Below are positions 35,947 to 45,890 of a DNA stretch of 64,000 bases, piece after piece. The translations under genes and the position numbers were made by a program. This stretch comes from DATARH01 sp963789255 (GTDB lineage: Bacteria; Pseudomonadota; Alphaproteobacteria; ATCC43930; CGMCC-115725). The stretch is from NCBI GenBank assembly GCA_963789255.1, contig CAWBJW010000002.1:2232001-2296000 (forward strand). The letters run 5' to 3'. The notes below the pieces were generated by a model. The model ran no database searches, was not told the DNA's origin, and worked only from the letters and a program-made list of their open reading frames with translations. Numbering within the stretch: position 1 is the first letter of the stretch; each line of letters begins with the position of its first letter.

Positions 35947-37038
35947 CTAGCCGCGCAACAACTCGTCAACCGGCCTATTGAAGCCGATAAAGACCGCCTC
36001 CGGTTCGAGCCAGATGCCGAACCGGTCAAACACACCGCGGCGCACGCGGGCTGCGAAGGCAACGATCTCCGCCGCGCTCGCGTCGCCTTTGTTGACGATT
36101 GCCAAGGCATGCCGGGTAGAGAGGCCAACCCGCCCTCGCGAATAGCCGCGCGGAAATCCCGCGTGCTCGATCAGCCAGGCCGCGGACAACTTTGCCCGCC
36201 CCGGTTCCGTCTCGAAGACCGGCATGACCGTGCCGGGCGCAAGCTCTCTGGCCCGGTGCTGCGCCTGCTCCAGTGCGGGGCGATCGATGACCGGGTTTAC
36301 AAAGAACGAGCCGACGCTGCGGCGGTTCTCGTCGGCCTCGTCGATCACCATCGATTTCTGCCTTCGGATCTCGATAACCGCGCCGCGAATTTCTTGAAGG
36401 GTCGGTTTGTCCCCGCCGCCGCGCCCGAAAATCTGTTGCTCCAGGTCGGCGTAGGCAATCGTCCCATATCCGCAGCGTCTGAGCCGAAAGGCAATCCGCA
36501 ACACGACATATCGGTTCTTCCATTTGGTTTTGAAATGGCTCGTTCTGTGGCCAAATCCGCAATCGGCATCGCGCAGTTGCATAACCTTGCCGCTACAAGT
36601 ATCGAGCACTGTTACCTGATCTATTGTCTGGGCGACCTCCTGACCGTAAGCGCCGACATTCTGGATCGGGACACCTCCCGCCCGCCCCGGAATCCCGCTC
36701 ATGCATTCGATGCCGGCGAGGTTCGCCTCAACCATCCTTCCGACGAATCGATCCCATTCGAGCCCCGCGCCGACCTCTACCCGAACGATCTGACCTCCGT
36801 CGCCGATGTCGCAGACATCATCCTCGACCTGGATAACCATGCCGGGGAACCCGGCATCCGAGACCACGACGTTGGTTCCCCCGCCGAGCACAATGAACGG
36901 CAGCTTCTTTTGCCGTGCCAGCTCGATGCAGCCGTAAATCTCGGACGGGCGGGCAGCGCCGGCCAGCAACCGCGCCGGGCCTCCGACCCGCAATGTCGTC
37001 AGGCCGGCGAGAGGAACGTCGCTTGCGAATTTCGTCAT
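35947..37038 (-). CDS. murB: UDP-N-acetylenolpyruvoylglucosamine reductase (MurB type)
   Basis: 363 residues, longer than many MurBs and of the E. coli-like type. The FAD site (FIVLGGGTNVVVSDAG), the arginine loop GIPGRAGGVPIQNVGAYGQE, the catalytic serine in SVGSFFVNP and the glutamate in WLEPEAVFIG are all intact. MurB reduces enolpyruvyl-UDP-GlcNAc to UDP-MurNAc. It is unusual that the gene sits away from any mur/fts ligase cluster, next to a MurA-like gene and a glycosyltransferase, so it may serve a second, specialised pathway. Confidence 0.9.
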   Translation of the reverse strand: MTKFASDVPLAGLTTLRVGGPARLLAGAARPSEIYGCIELARQKKLPFIVLGGGTNVVVSDAGFPGMVIQVEDDVCDIGDGGQIVRVEVGAGLEWDRFVGRMVEANLAGIECMSGIPGRAGGVPIQNVGAYGQEVAQTIDQVTVLDTCSGKVMQLRDADCGFGHRTSHFKTKWKNRYVVLRIAFRLRRCGYGTIAYADLEQQIFGRGGGDKPTLQEIRGAVIEIRRQKSMVIDEADENRRSVGSFFVNPVIDRPALEQAQHRARELAPGTVMPVFETEPGRAKLSAAWLIEHAGFPRGYSRGRVGLSTRHALAIVNKGDASAAEIVAFAARVRRGVFDRFGIWLEPEAVFIGFNRPVDELLRG

Positions 37039-37067
37039 TGCCTTACCAATCCCGACGATCGAGAACG

Positions 37068-38327
37068 TCAGGCCGGCTCCCCGATGACCGCGCCAAGGTG
37101 CCGCAGCCGCTCAATCCACCGTTCATAACCGCGCAGGATCTGTCCGAGACAGACGATGGTAGAGGTCCCTTCCGCAACCAGACTGACTTGCACCACCGCG
37201 GCGGCGGCACGAATGTCGGTCGGCGCGACGACGGCCGCCCTGATGCGATCGCGGTCTCCGCTGATTTCGTAGGAACTGCCGGCGGCCGCGCTGTTGATGC
37301 CGAAGCGCGCCAGCAACGGAAGATGCGAGGTGCGGTCCGGATAGACGCAATCGACGAACCGGGACGTGCCGTGCGCGCATGAAGCGGCGGCCGCGGCGAG
37401 CGGCAGAATGTCGGTGGACAAGCCGGGGAACGGCCGGGCCGTGGCGGCGACCGGATGCAGCCGGTCGGTCGCGGCGAATTCGACGGTATGACCGGCCTGG
37501 CGATAGGAAATGTTCATCGCGGACAGCATTGCGCCAATCGCCCGGTCAATGGTTCCGTCAGTGACGCCGGTCACCGTGATGCCACTGCCGCACATGCCGG
37601 CGAGCAGCGCTATGTTCGCGAACACAATCCGGTCCGGGGGAGTGACGGCAGCAAGCTCAGTGGAACACCGTCCCGGATAAAACCGCAGGACGCCTTCGGA
37701 TTCGACTATGCGACATCCGGCGGCTTGAAAGAGGTCTCTGACCGCGACGACCTGCGGATCGCTGCTCGCATCGTACAGCTGGGACTCGGCATCGGCTCCG
37801 CTGGCCAGGATCAACGCAGTGCAGGTTGCCCCGACGCTCGGTCCAACACCGGCGACCGAAACGCGGCGCGACAGCGACTGGCGCCGCCCGGGGCTGGCGC
37901 GAACCCGCCCCGGCCTGATCTCACTGAATTCGGCGCCGAACTCGCGGATCGCCGCGAGGTGCAAGTCGATCGGTCGCGAGCAGAACGCGTCCCCGCCGGG
38001 CGTGGAGAATTCGACCTCCTTGCCGAGCACCAGCCCCGCGGCGACGAACGACATCGTGTGCCTGATCGACTGACACAGCGCCGGGGGAAGGGAAACGACG
38101 CTCGCCCGTCGCGGAGGGCCGACGATCGTGCAACGTTCATTCCGGCGAACCTCTTGCAGGCACGCGGCGAGAGCCAGCCCGATTTCGGTGTCGCGAACCT
38201 GCGGCAGTCGTTCGAGCCGGACATCGCTTTCGATTGCGCAGGCAGCCGCGATCAAGAGCAATGCCGCCGTCTTGTCGCCCTGAAGCTGGATCGACCCGGC
38301 GAGGCGGGTCGGCCCCCGGATGGTCAT
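37068..38327 (-). CDS. MurA/EPSP-type enolpyruvyl transferase with Asp in place of catalytic Cys
   Basis: 419 residues from ATG 38327 (MTIRGPTRLAGSIQLQGDKT). The inside-out alpha/beta barrel family is shown by QLQGDKTAALL (Lys19), PGGDAFCSRPIDLHL and PGLSTDILPLAAAA (Asp). Where MurA has PGGCAIGARPVD, the Cys115 equivalent is Asp113 here, with a Cys three residues on. Asp at this position occurs in naturally fosfomycin-resistant MurAs. It forms an apparent unit with murB and the GT4 gene. A role as MurA paralogue or in making another enolpyruvyl sugar nucleotide cannot be separated from sequence. Confidence 0.8.
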   Translation of the reverse strand: MTIRGPTRLAGSIQLQGDKTAALLLIAAACAIESDVRLERLPQVRDTEIGLALAACLQEVRRNERCTIVGPPRRASVVSLPPALCQSIRHTMSFVAAGLVLGKEVEFSTPGGDAFCSRPIDLHLAAIREFGAEFSEIRPGRVRASPGRRQSLSRRVSVAGVGPSVGATCTALILASGADAESQLYDASSDPQVVAVRDLFQAAGCRIVESEGVLRFYPGRCSTELAAVTPPDRIVFANIALLAGMCGSGITVTGVTDGTIDRAIGAMLSAMNISYRQAGHTVEFAATDRLHPVAATARPFPGLSTDILPLAAAAASCAHGTSRFVDCVYPDRTSHLPLLARFGINSAAAGSSYEISGDRDRIRAAVVAPTDIRAAAAVVQVSLVAEGTSTIVCLGQILRGYERWIERLRHLGAVIGEPA

Positions 38328-38455
38328 CGCCGCGGCATCGGGGCAAACTGACGGGCTATCCAAGATGCCGCACCTTGCCAAACGATGTAACCACCGCGCG
38401 CTCGGACGACCGCCGGGCTTGGCGGGCTCCCGATCGTTCCCCTATCATAGCGGCG

Positions 38456-39581
38456 ATGGTCAAGGCAAACGCGATGCCGTGGCAGGCATTGGCCGCCTCG
38501 CTGGTCCGCGGGCGGCTGGACGAGCAGGTAGCCGACAACCGCTTGCGACACGTCGAGCGTCTGCTTCGAGAAGCGCCGCAGACCGGGGCCTTCCCATGCG
38601 CCGTACTCGCTGTGGCGCATCAAGGGAAACTGGGGTTGGTTGCCTCAGTTGGCGAGTATCGGCTCGATCGGACATCGCATCGCCCGGTCGCCACGGAGTG
38701 CATTTTCGATCTCGCCTCGCTAACCAAGGTCGTCGCAACCTGGTTGCTGGCAGGATGGCTGGAGCATCGCGGCATTCTCGACCTCGACATGACGGTGCAC
38801 GACGTATTCCCGGCGATACCCAGTCCCTATTCGAGGCAGGTGACGCTGGGCATGCTGATGACGCACACGGCTGGCTTGGCGCGCGAGACCCGGTTGGACA
38901 AATACCGCGCCGCCTCGCGGATGGAAATCGTTCGCGGCATCCTGCGCCAGCAGCCGGAGCACCCGATCGGTCGGCAGGTGATCTACACAAACCGGCACTT
39001 CATCCTTCTCGGCGAGGTCGTTGCCGCTGTGGCGGGCCTGCCGCTGGAGGAGGCCGCAGGCGACCTGTGGCAGCGCTGCGGCATGCTGGATACCTGCTTC
39101 AATCCGCCGGCCAGCGTCTTGGACAGGATCGTTGCTACCGAGATCGCGCCGTCCGGCACGGAATACCTGCGCGGGATCGCGCATGACGAGAACGCGAGAG
39201 TGCTGGGCGGGGCCGCCGGTCACGCCGGTGCGTTTTCGACGGCGAAAGATCTCCTCATCCTGGCATCGATCGTTCTTTCGGGCGGCGTGACCTGGACCGG
39301 TGAACGGCTGCTGGGCACCAGCTATCTGGCTCGCTCGCTGCGCGACGCCACCCCGGGGTTGGATGCCGCCAGGGGCCTGGCATGGGGCCTGGGCACATCG
39401 CATGGCCTGGACGATTCGGTAGCGCTACACCACGGCTTTACCGGCACCAGCCTTCTGATCTCGCCGCAGAAACAGGCTGGCGATCGTCTTTCTGACGAAT
39501 GCGGTGCAACTCAGCCGGGATAAGAGGGAGCTGGAAGGATTGCGCCGTCCGCTTTATCGGGAAGTATTGTCGGCATTCTGA
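38456..39581 (+). CDS. Beta-lactamase-fold serine hydrolase (frame break near the end)
   Basis: About 374 residues from ATG 38456 after correcting one break near 39475 (length 3n+1); the corrected tail is LAIVFLTNAVQLSRDKRELE and ends at 39581. The active-site motifs are DLASLTKVVATWLL (SxxK), IYTNRHFILLGE (YxN) and HHGFTGTSLLISP (KTG counterpart). It belongs to PF00144, which includes DD-peptidases, esterases and YbbE-like proteins encoded with muropeptide recycling genes. It is divergent from the MurA-like gene with 128 bp between, so the two may share control. Confidence 0.82.
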
Positions 39582-39680
39582 GCTGTCGCATCGCAACGAC
39601 GGCACGCCCGGCCGCTGTTTCATCCCGCGCCTGTCCGGGCCGGATAGGGTAAAGTGAGCCAATCCAAAGTTGAGTGACCC

Positions 39681-41502
39681 ATGAGCCAGCTCGATCCGAT
39701 CCCTTATTCCGACGCGCAGATCCGCGCGATCCTCGAACGCGTCAAAACCATCGCGATGGTCGGCGCCTCATCCAACTGGAACCGGCCAAGCTATTTCGTG
39801 ATGAAGTACCTGCAGGGGAAGGGCTACCGGGTGATCCCGGTCAACCCCGCCAATGCCGGGGAAGAGTTGCTCGGCGAGACGGTCTATGCCGCGCTGCGCG
39901 ATATCCCGGTGGAGCTTACCGGGCTCATTGACATGGTCGACATCTTCCGCCCGGCGGGCGAAGCGCCGCGCATCGTCGAGGAGGCGATCGCGATCGGCGC
40001 GCCGCTGGTGTGGATGCAGCTCGGCATCCGCAACGACGCGGCCGCGGCGCGCGCCGTGGCCGCCGGTCTCGAAGTCATCATGAACCGCTGCCCGAAGATC
40101 GAGTTCGGCCGGCTCGGCGGCGAATTGTCGTGGAGCGGGGTCAACAGCGGGATTATCCAGAACCGCGCGCCGCAGGCGCCGCGCCCGCGCCCCGCCCGCG
40201 AGCACCGGGCGTCGCCGCATAATTTCAGCTACGGCTTCGAGACCCGCGCGGTCCATGCCGGCGCCGCGCCCGACCCGACGACCGGCGCGCGCTCGACCCC
40301 GATCTACCAGACGACCTCCTATGTCTTCGAGGACGTCGACCACGCCGCCTCGCTCTTCAACCTGCACAATTTCGGCTACATCTATTCGCGCCTCAACAAC
40401 CCGACCGTCGCGGTGCTCGAAGAGCGCATCGCCAGCCTCGAAGGCGGCCGCGCCGCGGTCGCCGCGGCCTCGGGGCATGCCGCGCAGTTCCTCGTGTTCT
40501 TCACGCTGATGGGGCCGGGCGACGAATTCCTCGCCTCGCGCAACCTCTACGGCGGCTCCTTGACCCAGTTCGGCCTGTCCTTCAGGAAGCTCGGCTGGCA
40601 ATGCCATTTCGTCGATCCGACCGACCCCGAGAATTTCCGCCGCGCGCTGACCCCCAAATGCAAGGCGATCTTCGTCGAGAACCTCGCCAATCCCGGCGGC
40701 ATCATCGTCGATATCGAGAAGGTCGCGGCCGTCGCGCATGACGCGGGGATCCCGCTGATCGTTGATAACACCCTCGCCACGCCGTATCTGTGCCGGCCGT
40801 TCGACTGGGGAGCCGACCTGATCGTCCACTCGACGACCAAGTTTTTGGGCGGGCACGGCGCCGCGCTCGGTGGCATGGTCGTCGAATCGGGAAAATTCGA
40901 CTGGTCGCAGGGCGACCGCTTCCCATCGCTGACCGAGCCCGAGCCGGCCTATCACGGCCTCAAATTCTTCGAGAATTTCGGCGATTTCGCCTTTACCACC
41001 AAGGCGCGCGCGGTGGCGCTGCGCGATTTCGGGCCCACCTTGTCCCCGATGAACGCATTCCTGACATTGACCGGCATCGAAAGCCTGCACGTGCGCATGG
41101 ACCGGCATGTCGCCAATGCGCAGAAGGTCGCCCTGTTCCTCGCCGAGCACAAGCGCGTCGCCTGGGTCTCCTATGCCGGGCTGAAATCGAGCCCGTACCA
41201 TGATCTCGCGAAGAAATACCTGCCGAAAGGCGCCGGCGCGGTGTTCACCTTCGGGGTCAAGGGCGGTTTCGATTCCGGGATCAAGCTCGTTGAAAGCGTG
41301 CGTCTCTTTTCCCACCTCGCCAATATCGGCGACACCCGCAGCCTCATTCTGCATCCGGCTTCGACGACGCACCGCCAGCTGTCCGATGAGCAGCGCGACG
41401 CCGCCGGCGCCGGCCCCGAACGTCGTGCGCCTGTCGATCGGCCTGGAGAGCGCCGAGGACCTGATCCGCGACCTCGACGAGGCGCTGGCGGGCGCGGGGT
41501 GA
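39681..41502 (+). CDS. CoA-binding domain fused to O-acetylhomoserine sulfhydrylase (frame break near the end)
   Basis: About 606 residues. Residues 1-165 are a YccU-type CoA-binding Rossmann domain (IAMVGASSNWNRPSYFVMKYL ... SGIIQNR). After a Pro/Arg linker, residues 185-606 are a MetY/Cys-Met PLP enzyme (FETRAVHAGAAPDPTTGARS, PLP lysine in VHSTTKFLGGHGAALGG). MetY makes homocysteine from O-acetylhomoserine and sulfide. There is no stop and no good start codon between the parts, so it is a true in-frame fusion as read. A break near 41410 (length 3n+1) leads to the normal end NVVRLSIGLESAEDLIRDLD. Confidence 0.85.
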
Positions 41503-41551
41503 CACCGTTGCGCTGTTTTTCCGCCGGGCGGCGATCGCTGCGAAGGCGCGG

Positions 41552-43089
41552 GTGGTGAGGGGAGAGACGCCGCCGCCGGTCGCCAATCGCGGGTGGATGA
41601 CCGCGACGGTCATCGTCGCCTGCGTCATGCAGGGGCTCGACACGACGATCGTCAATGTCGCGCTGCCGCACATCCAGGGCAGCATGTCCGCGTCGCAGGA
41701 CCAGATCTCGTGGGTGCTGACCTCCTACATCGTTGCCTCGGCGATCACGATGCCGCTGACCGGCTGGCTCGCCGGCCGCTTTGGCATCAAGTATATCTTT
41801 CTTGCCTCGGTCATCGGGTTCACCTTTGCCTCGGCGCTGTGCGGCGCCGCGACGAGCCTCACCCAACTCGTGGTCTACCGTCTCCTGCAAGGCATCTGCA
41901 GCGCCGGGCTCGTGCCGCTCGGCCAGGCGACGCTGTTTACGATCTATCCGCGCGAGCGCCACGGCCACGCGATGGCGATCTTCAGCACCGGCGCGATGAT
42001 GGGGCCGATCATCGGCCCGACCCTGGGCGGCTGGCTGACCGACAATTTCGACTGGCGCTGGTGCTTCTACATCAACCTGCCGGTCGGGGCATTGTGCGCG
42101 CTCGGCATCTTCGCCTTCATCCGCCCGTCCCGCGCCGATGCGGCGCGACCAGTTCGACATGTTCGGCTTTGGCATGCTCAGCATCGCCATCGGCGCGTTG
42201 CAACTGATGCTCGACCGCGGCGAGATCAAGGACTGGTTCCACTCGACCGAAATCTGGATCGAAGCGACGATCTCGGCCTTGTGCTTCTATCTGTTGGTCG
42301 TCCACACGGTGACCGCCGGCGAGCGCTCGTTCCTCAACCGCGAACTGCTGAAAAGCCCGAATTTCGTCGCCGGCAGCCTGTTGATGTTCGGGGTCGGCAT
42401 GATCCTCAGCGGCACCCTGGCGCTGATGCCCTCGATGATGCAGGTTTTGATGAACTACCCGGTGTTCGACGCCGGCTGGATGATGGCGCCGCGCGGCTTC
42501 GGCACGATGCTCGCGATGTTCATTGTCGCCCGCATGATCAACCGGGTCGACAACCGCCTGTTCATCCTGGTCGGGTTTCTGCTGACCGCGGCCTCGTTGT
42601 GGCAGATGACCGGGTATTCGCTGCAGATGGGGTCGGGACCGATCCTGTTGGCCGGGTTTGCCCAGGGTTTCGGGCTTGGCTGCACCTTCGTCCCGCTCAA
42701 CCTGCTCGCGCTGTCCGGCCTGCCGCCACCACATCATGACCCAGGGGACCGCGATCCGCGCCCTGATGCGCATGCTCGGCGGCAGCATCGGCATCGCCAT
42801 CCTCGAGACGCAGCTCGCCCGCAACACCCAGATCGTGCATTCCCGCCTGATCGAAGGGCTGCGGCCGGACAACCCGCTGGCGCACGCGCCCTTCCTTTCC
42901 GCGCCCTTCAGTCTGACGACGCCGTCAGGGATCGCCGCGCTCAATGCCGAGGTGACCCGGCAGGCGTCGATGATCGGCTATATCGACGATTTCGCGCTGA
43001 TGCTGGTCGTCATCCTCGCCTCCCTGCCGTTATTGCTGCTGGTCCGCGTTGCGCGCCGCCAGCCGGTGCCGGCCGCGGCCGACGATTAG
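41552..43089 (+). CDS. DHA2-family MFS multidrug efflux permease (two frame breaks)
   Basis: About 511 residues with 14 predicted helices after correcting breaks near 42140 and 42720 (length 3n+2). MTATVIVACVMQGLDTTIVN, VALPHIQGSMSASQDQISWV, the GWLAGRFGIKYIF loop and FRxxQG-like VVYRLLQGICSAGLVPL are typical of EmrB/QacA exporters. LGGSIGIAILETQLARNTQ and the terminal helices are in the last frame. Start at GTG 41552 or 41555. No periplasmic adaptor gene accompanies it. Confidence 0.82.
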
Positions 43090-43316
43090 CGTCAAAACCC
43101 GATCAGCCCGCCCGTCTCGATCGGAGAGCCGGGCGGCAAGCCGGCATCCCCCACTGCGCCTCCGACGACGCCTTCGCGCCGGAAACGGCCATTGGGATCA
43201 GCTCAATCCAGCCAGGCGATCGACCCAATAGTAGATCCCTGTCTCGTGCCGCAAAGGGAGTCGCCTTTACCGATCAAGCATGGGTATCTTGATCCGCAAG
43301 CCAGGGAGATCGCTAA

Positions 43317-44646
43317 ATGGACCCGCCGGAAACGCGATATGCCCGCAGCGGCGATGTGCGCATCGCCTATCAGGTCGTCGGCAACGGCCCGTTCGATCTC
43401 GTATTCGTTCCCGGCTTCGTCTCAAATCTCGACGCGTTTTGGGAAACGCAGTACGCGCAGTTTTTCTCCCGCCTTGCCGCCTTCTCACGACTGATCCTGT
43501 TCGACAAGCGCGGCACCGGCCTGTCCGACCGCGATGTCGGCATCGCGACTCTGGAAGAGCGGATGGACGATGTGCGGGCGGTGATGGACGCCGCCCGCTC
43601 GGAGCAGGCCGCGTTGCTCGGAGTCTCCGAGGGTGGGCCGATGAGCCTCCTCTTTGCCGCCACCTATCCGCAGAGAGTGCAGGCGCTGGTGCTGTTCGGC
43701 TCCTATGCCCACTCGTCGTATCTGTTGACCGCCGGTGAGTTCAACCGAGAGATCGAACGGGTCAACCGGCTGTGGGGAACCGGGGAATACTTGTTAGGGC
43801 GTTACGCGCCGGATACCGGCTCTGAAGAGACGGCACGCCCTATGTCGGCTCGCCTGGAGCGCGCGTGCGCTAGCCCGTCGGCGGTGATCGCGATCCGCCG
43901 CATGAACCAAGAAATCGACTGCCGCCATGTTCTGCCAGCCATCAGGGTGCCGACGTTGGTCATGCACCGGGTTGGCGACGGCGTGGTCGGCGTCGAAGGC
44001 GGCCGCTATCTGGCGGCGAACATCCCCGGCGCCAAATATATCGAGCTGCCAGGGGTCAATCACAACTTCGTGCTCTCGGGTGAGCATGACATGCTCGATT
44101 GGGTTGCGGGCGAGGTCGAGGAGTTCCTGACCGGATCGCGTCACGAAGTGGAGGTGGACCGGGTTCTGGCGACGGTGATGTTCACCGATATCGTCGACTC
44201 GACGAAACGCGCGGCCGCACTCGGCGACCGCGAGTGGCGCGTCATACTCGACCGGCACGACGAGATCGTCCGCCGGCAGACTCTCGCGGTTTCGCGGGCG
44301 CGAGGTCAAACAAACGGGCGACGGGTTTCTCGCGACGTTCGACGGGCCGGCGCGGGCGGTCAGGTGCGCCTCGGCGATCGCCGATACGATGCAGCCTTTG
44401 GGCATCGCGGTGCGCGGCGGGCTGCACACCGGCGAGATCGAATTGAAGGGCGACGATATCGGCGGCATCGCAGTCAACATCGCCGCGCGCGTCGCGGCGA
44501 TGGCCGGACCGAACGAGACGCTGGTGTCGAGCACAGTGCGCGATCTTGTCGCCGGCTCTGGGTTGCGCTTCGACGACCGCGGATTACACGAGATCAAAGG
44601 TCTGCCCGAACAGGTGCATCTCTATAGCGCTAGCGGCGCCACCTGA
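43317..44646 (+). CDS. Alpha/beta hydrolase fused to class III adenylate/guanylate cyclase (frame break)
   Basis: About 442 residues after one break near 44290 (length 3n+1). Residues 1-270: alpha/beta hydrolase with the nucleophile motif LLGVSEGGPMSLL and a HNF(V) histidine near its end. Residues 285-442: class III cyclase, TVMFTDIVDSTKRAAALGDR (metal Asp), then VKQTGDGFLATFDGPARAVR in the next frame and GLHTGEIELKGDDIGGIAVN. A hydrolase-cyclase fusion is known in mycobacteria and soil alphaproteobacteria; ligand-triggered cAMP signalling is the usual idea but unproven. Confidence 0.83.
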
Positions 44647-44832
44647 TGAGCAACCGCCACTGGCAGAAAGGCCGACGAAAAAAACACCCGTCTGAACCGC
44701 TCGGCTTGGGCAACGGCGGCCTCGGGCATAACCCGCCTCTCGATCGATTTCCGCGAGCGCCTGCCTTGGGGGTTGAGGGCCGGCGAGCCGATCGGGTTTT
44801 GACCGTGGAGGCGGTTGAGCCACGGCATCGGG

Positions 44833-45769
44833 TCAATACCCCAGCGTCGTGTCGACTTCCTGCAACAGATGCCCGCCCGCCTCGACGCTGCGGATGTTCG
44901 CGGCAATCTCGGTCACCAGTTGCGCCACGGTCGGCCGCCGCGCCACGTGCGGCATCACGGTCACCTTGGGGTGCAGCCACAGCGGGCTTTCCGGCGGCAA
45001 CGGCTCGGGCCGCAGCGCGTCCAGCGCGGCGTAGGACAACTGCCCCGAATTCGAGCGCGGCGATCAGATCTGCGACCACCACATGCCCGCCGCGCCCGAC
45101 ATTCACCAGCATCGCCCCGCGTGGCATCATCGCAAAGGTGCGGGCGCAGAAGATGCCCTCGGTTTCCTGCGTCAGCGGCAACAGGCAGACCGCGATATCG
45201 GTCTGGTTGAGAAACGGCTCGAACTGGCCGGGGCCGTGAAAAATCGGCACCTCGGCCGCCTCCCGCGGCGAACGGACCCAGGCCGAGACCGGGAAGCCGA
45301 GCGATTGCAGCACCAGCGCCGGCGCTTTCGCCATCATGCCGTAGCCGAGAAACCCGATCCGCCGTTCCTCGGGCCGCACGATCCGGGTCCGGCGCCACTC
45401 GCGGTTGGCCTGCGCCATCTGATAACCGGGCATGTCGCGGTGCAACCGCAGCACATGCATAATGACGTATTCGGTCATCATCGGGTCGCCGCCCGGCGGC
45501 TCCATCTTGCCGAGCGGGACCTTCGGCAGCCTGGGATGGCCGACAAACTCCTCCACCCCGGCCGAGCGGCTGAACATCGCCTTCAGATTGGGGAACGCCG
45601 GATAGAGATCGAAATCGGGCCGCATGAAGGCAAGATATTCGATATCCGCCAACTCTCCCGGCTCCGGCCAAATGCGGATTTCCAGATTTGGAAGTTGTTC
45701 GGCGAACGTGTCGCGCCATGCCTGCGCATTGCCGATGCGTTTGTCGAGATCGATAATCAGCAGCGCCAT
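44833..45769 (-). CDS. D-isomer 2-hydroxyacid dehydrogenase, GhrA-like (frame break)
   Basis: About 311 residues after one break at 45046-45052 (length 3n+1). NAD-binding GFLGYGMMAKAPALVLQSLG, substrate arginine in LVNVGRGGHVVVADL and the C-terminal SPLWLHPKVTVMPHVA (catalytic His) fit glyoxylate/hydroxypyruvate reductases. The break lies between LIAALEFG and QLSYAALDALRPEPLPPESP. An AGGAGGGG ribosome site precedes the ATG. It is divergent from the Gfo/Idh/MocA gene, 121 bp apart. Confidence 0.82.
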
Positions 45770-45890
45770 ATCCCCTCCTGGCGTTCGATCGTTCTTGCAG
45801 GGTGGCCCTGCAACAGGTCACGCTCCACCGCAGCGACCGCTTTTAGCCGATCGTCGGCGGTTCGCCGAAGAGTTTCCGGAGAGGCGCGAT

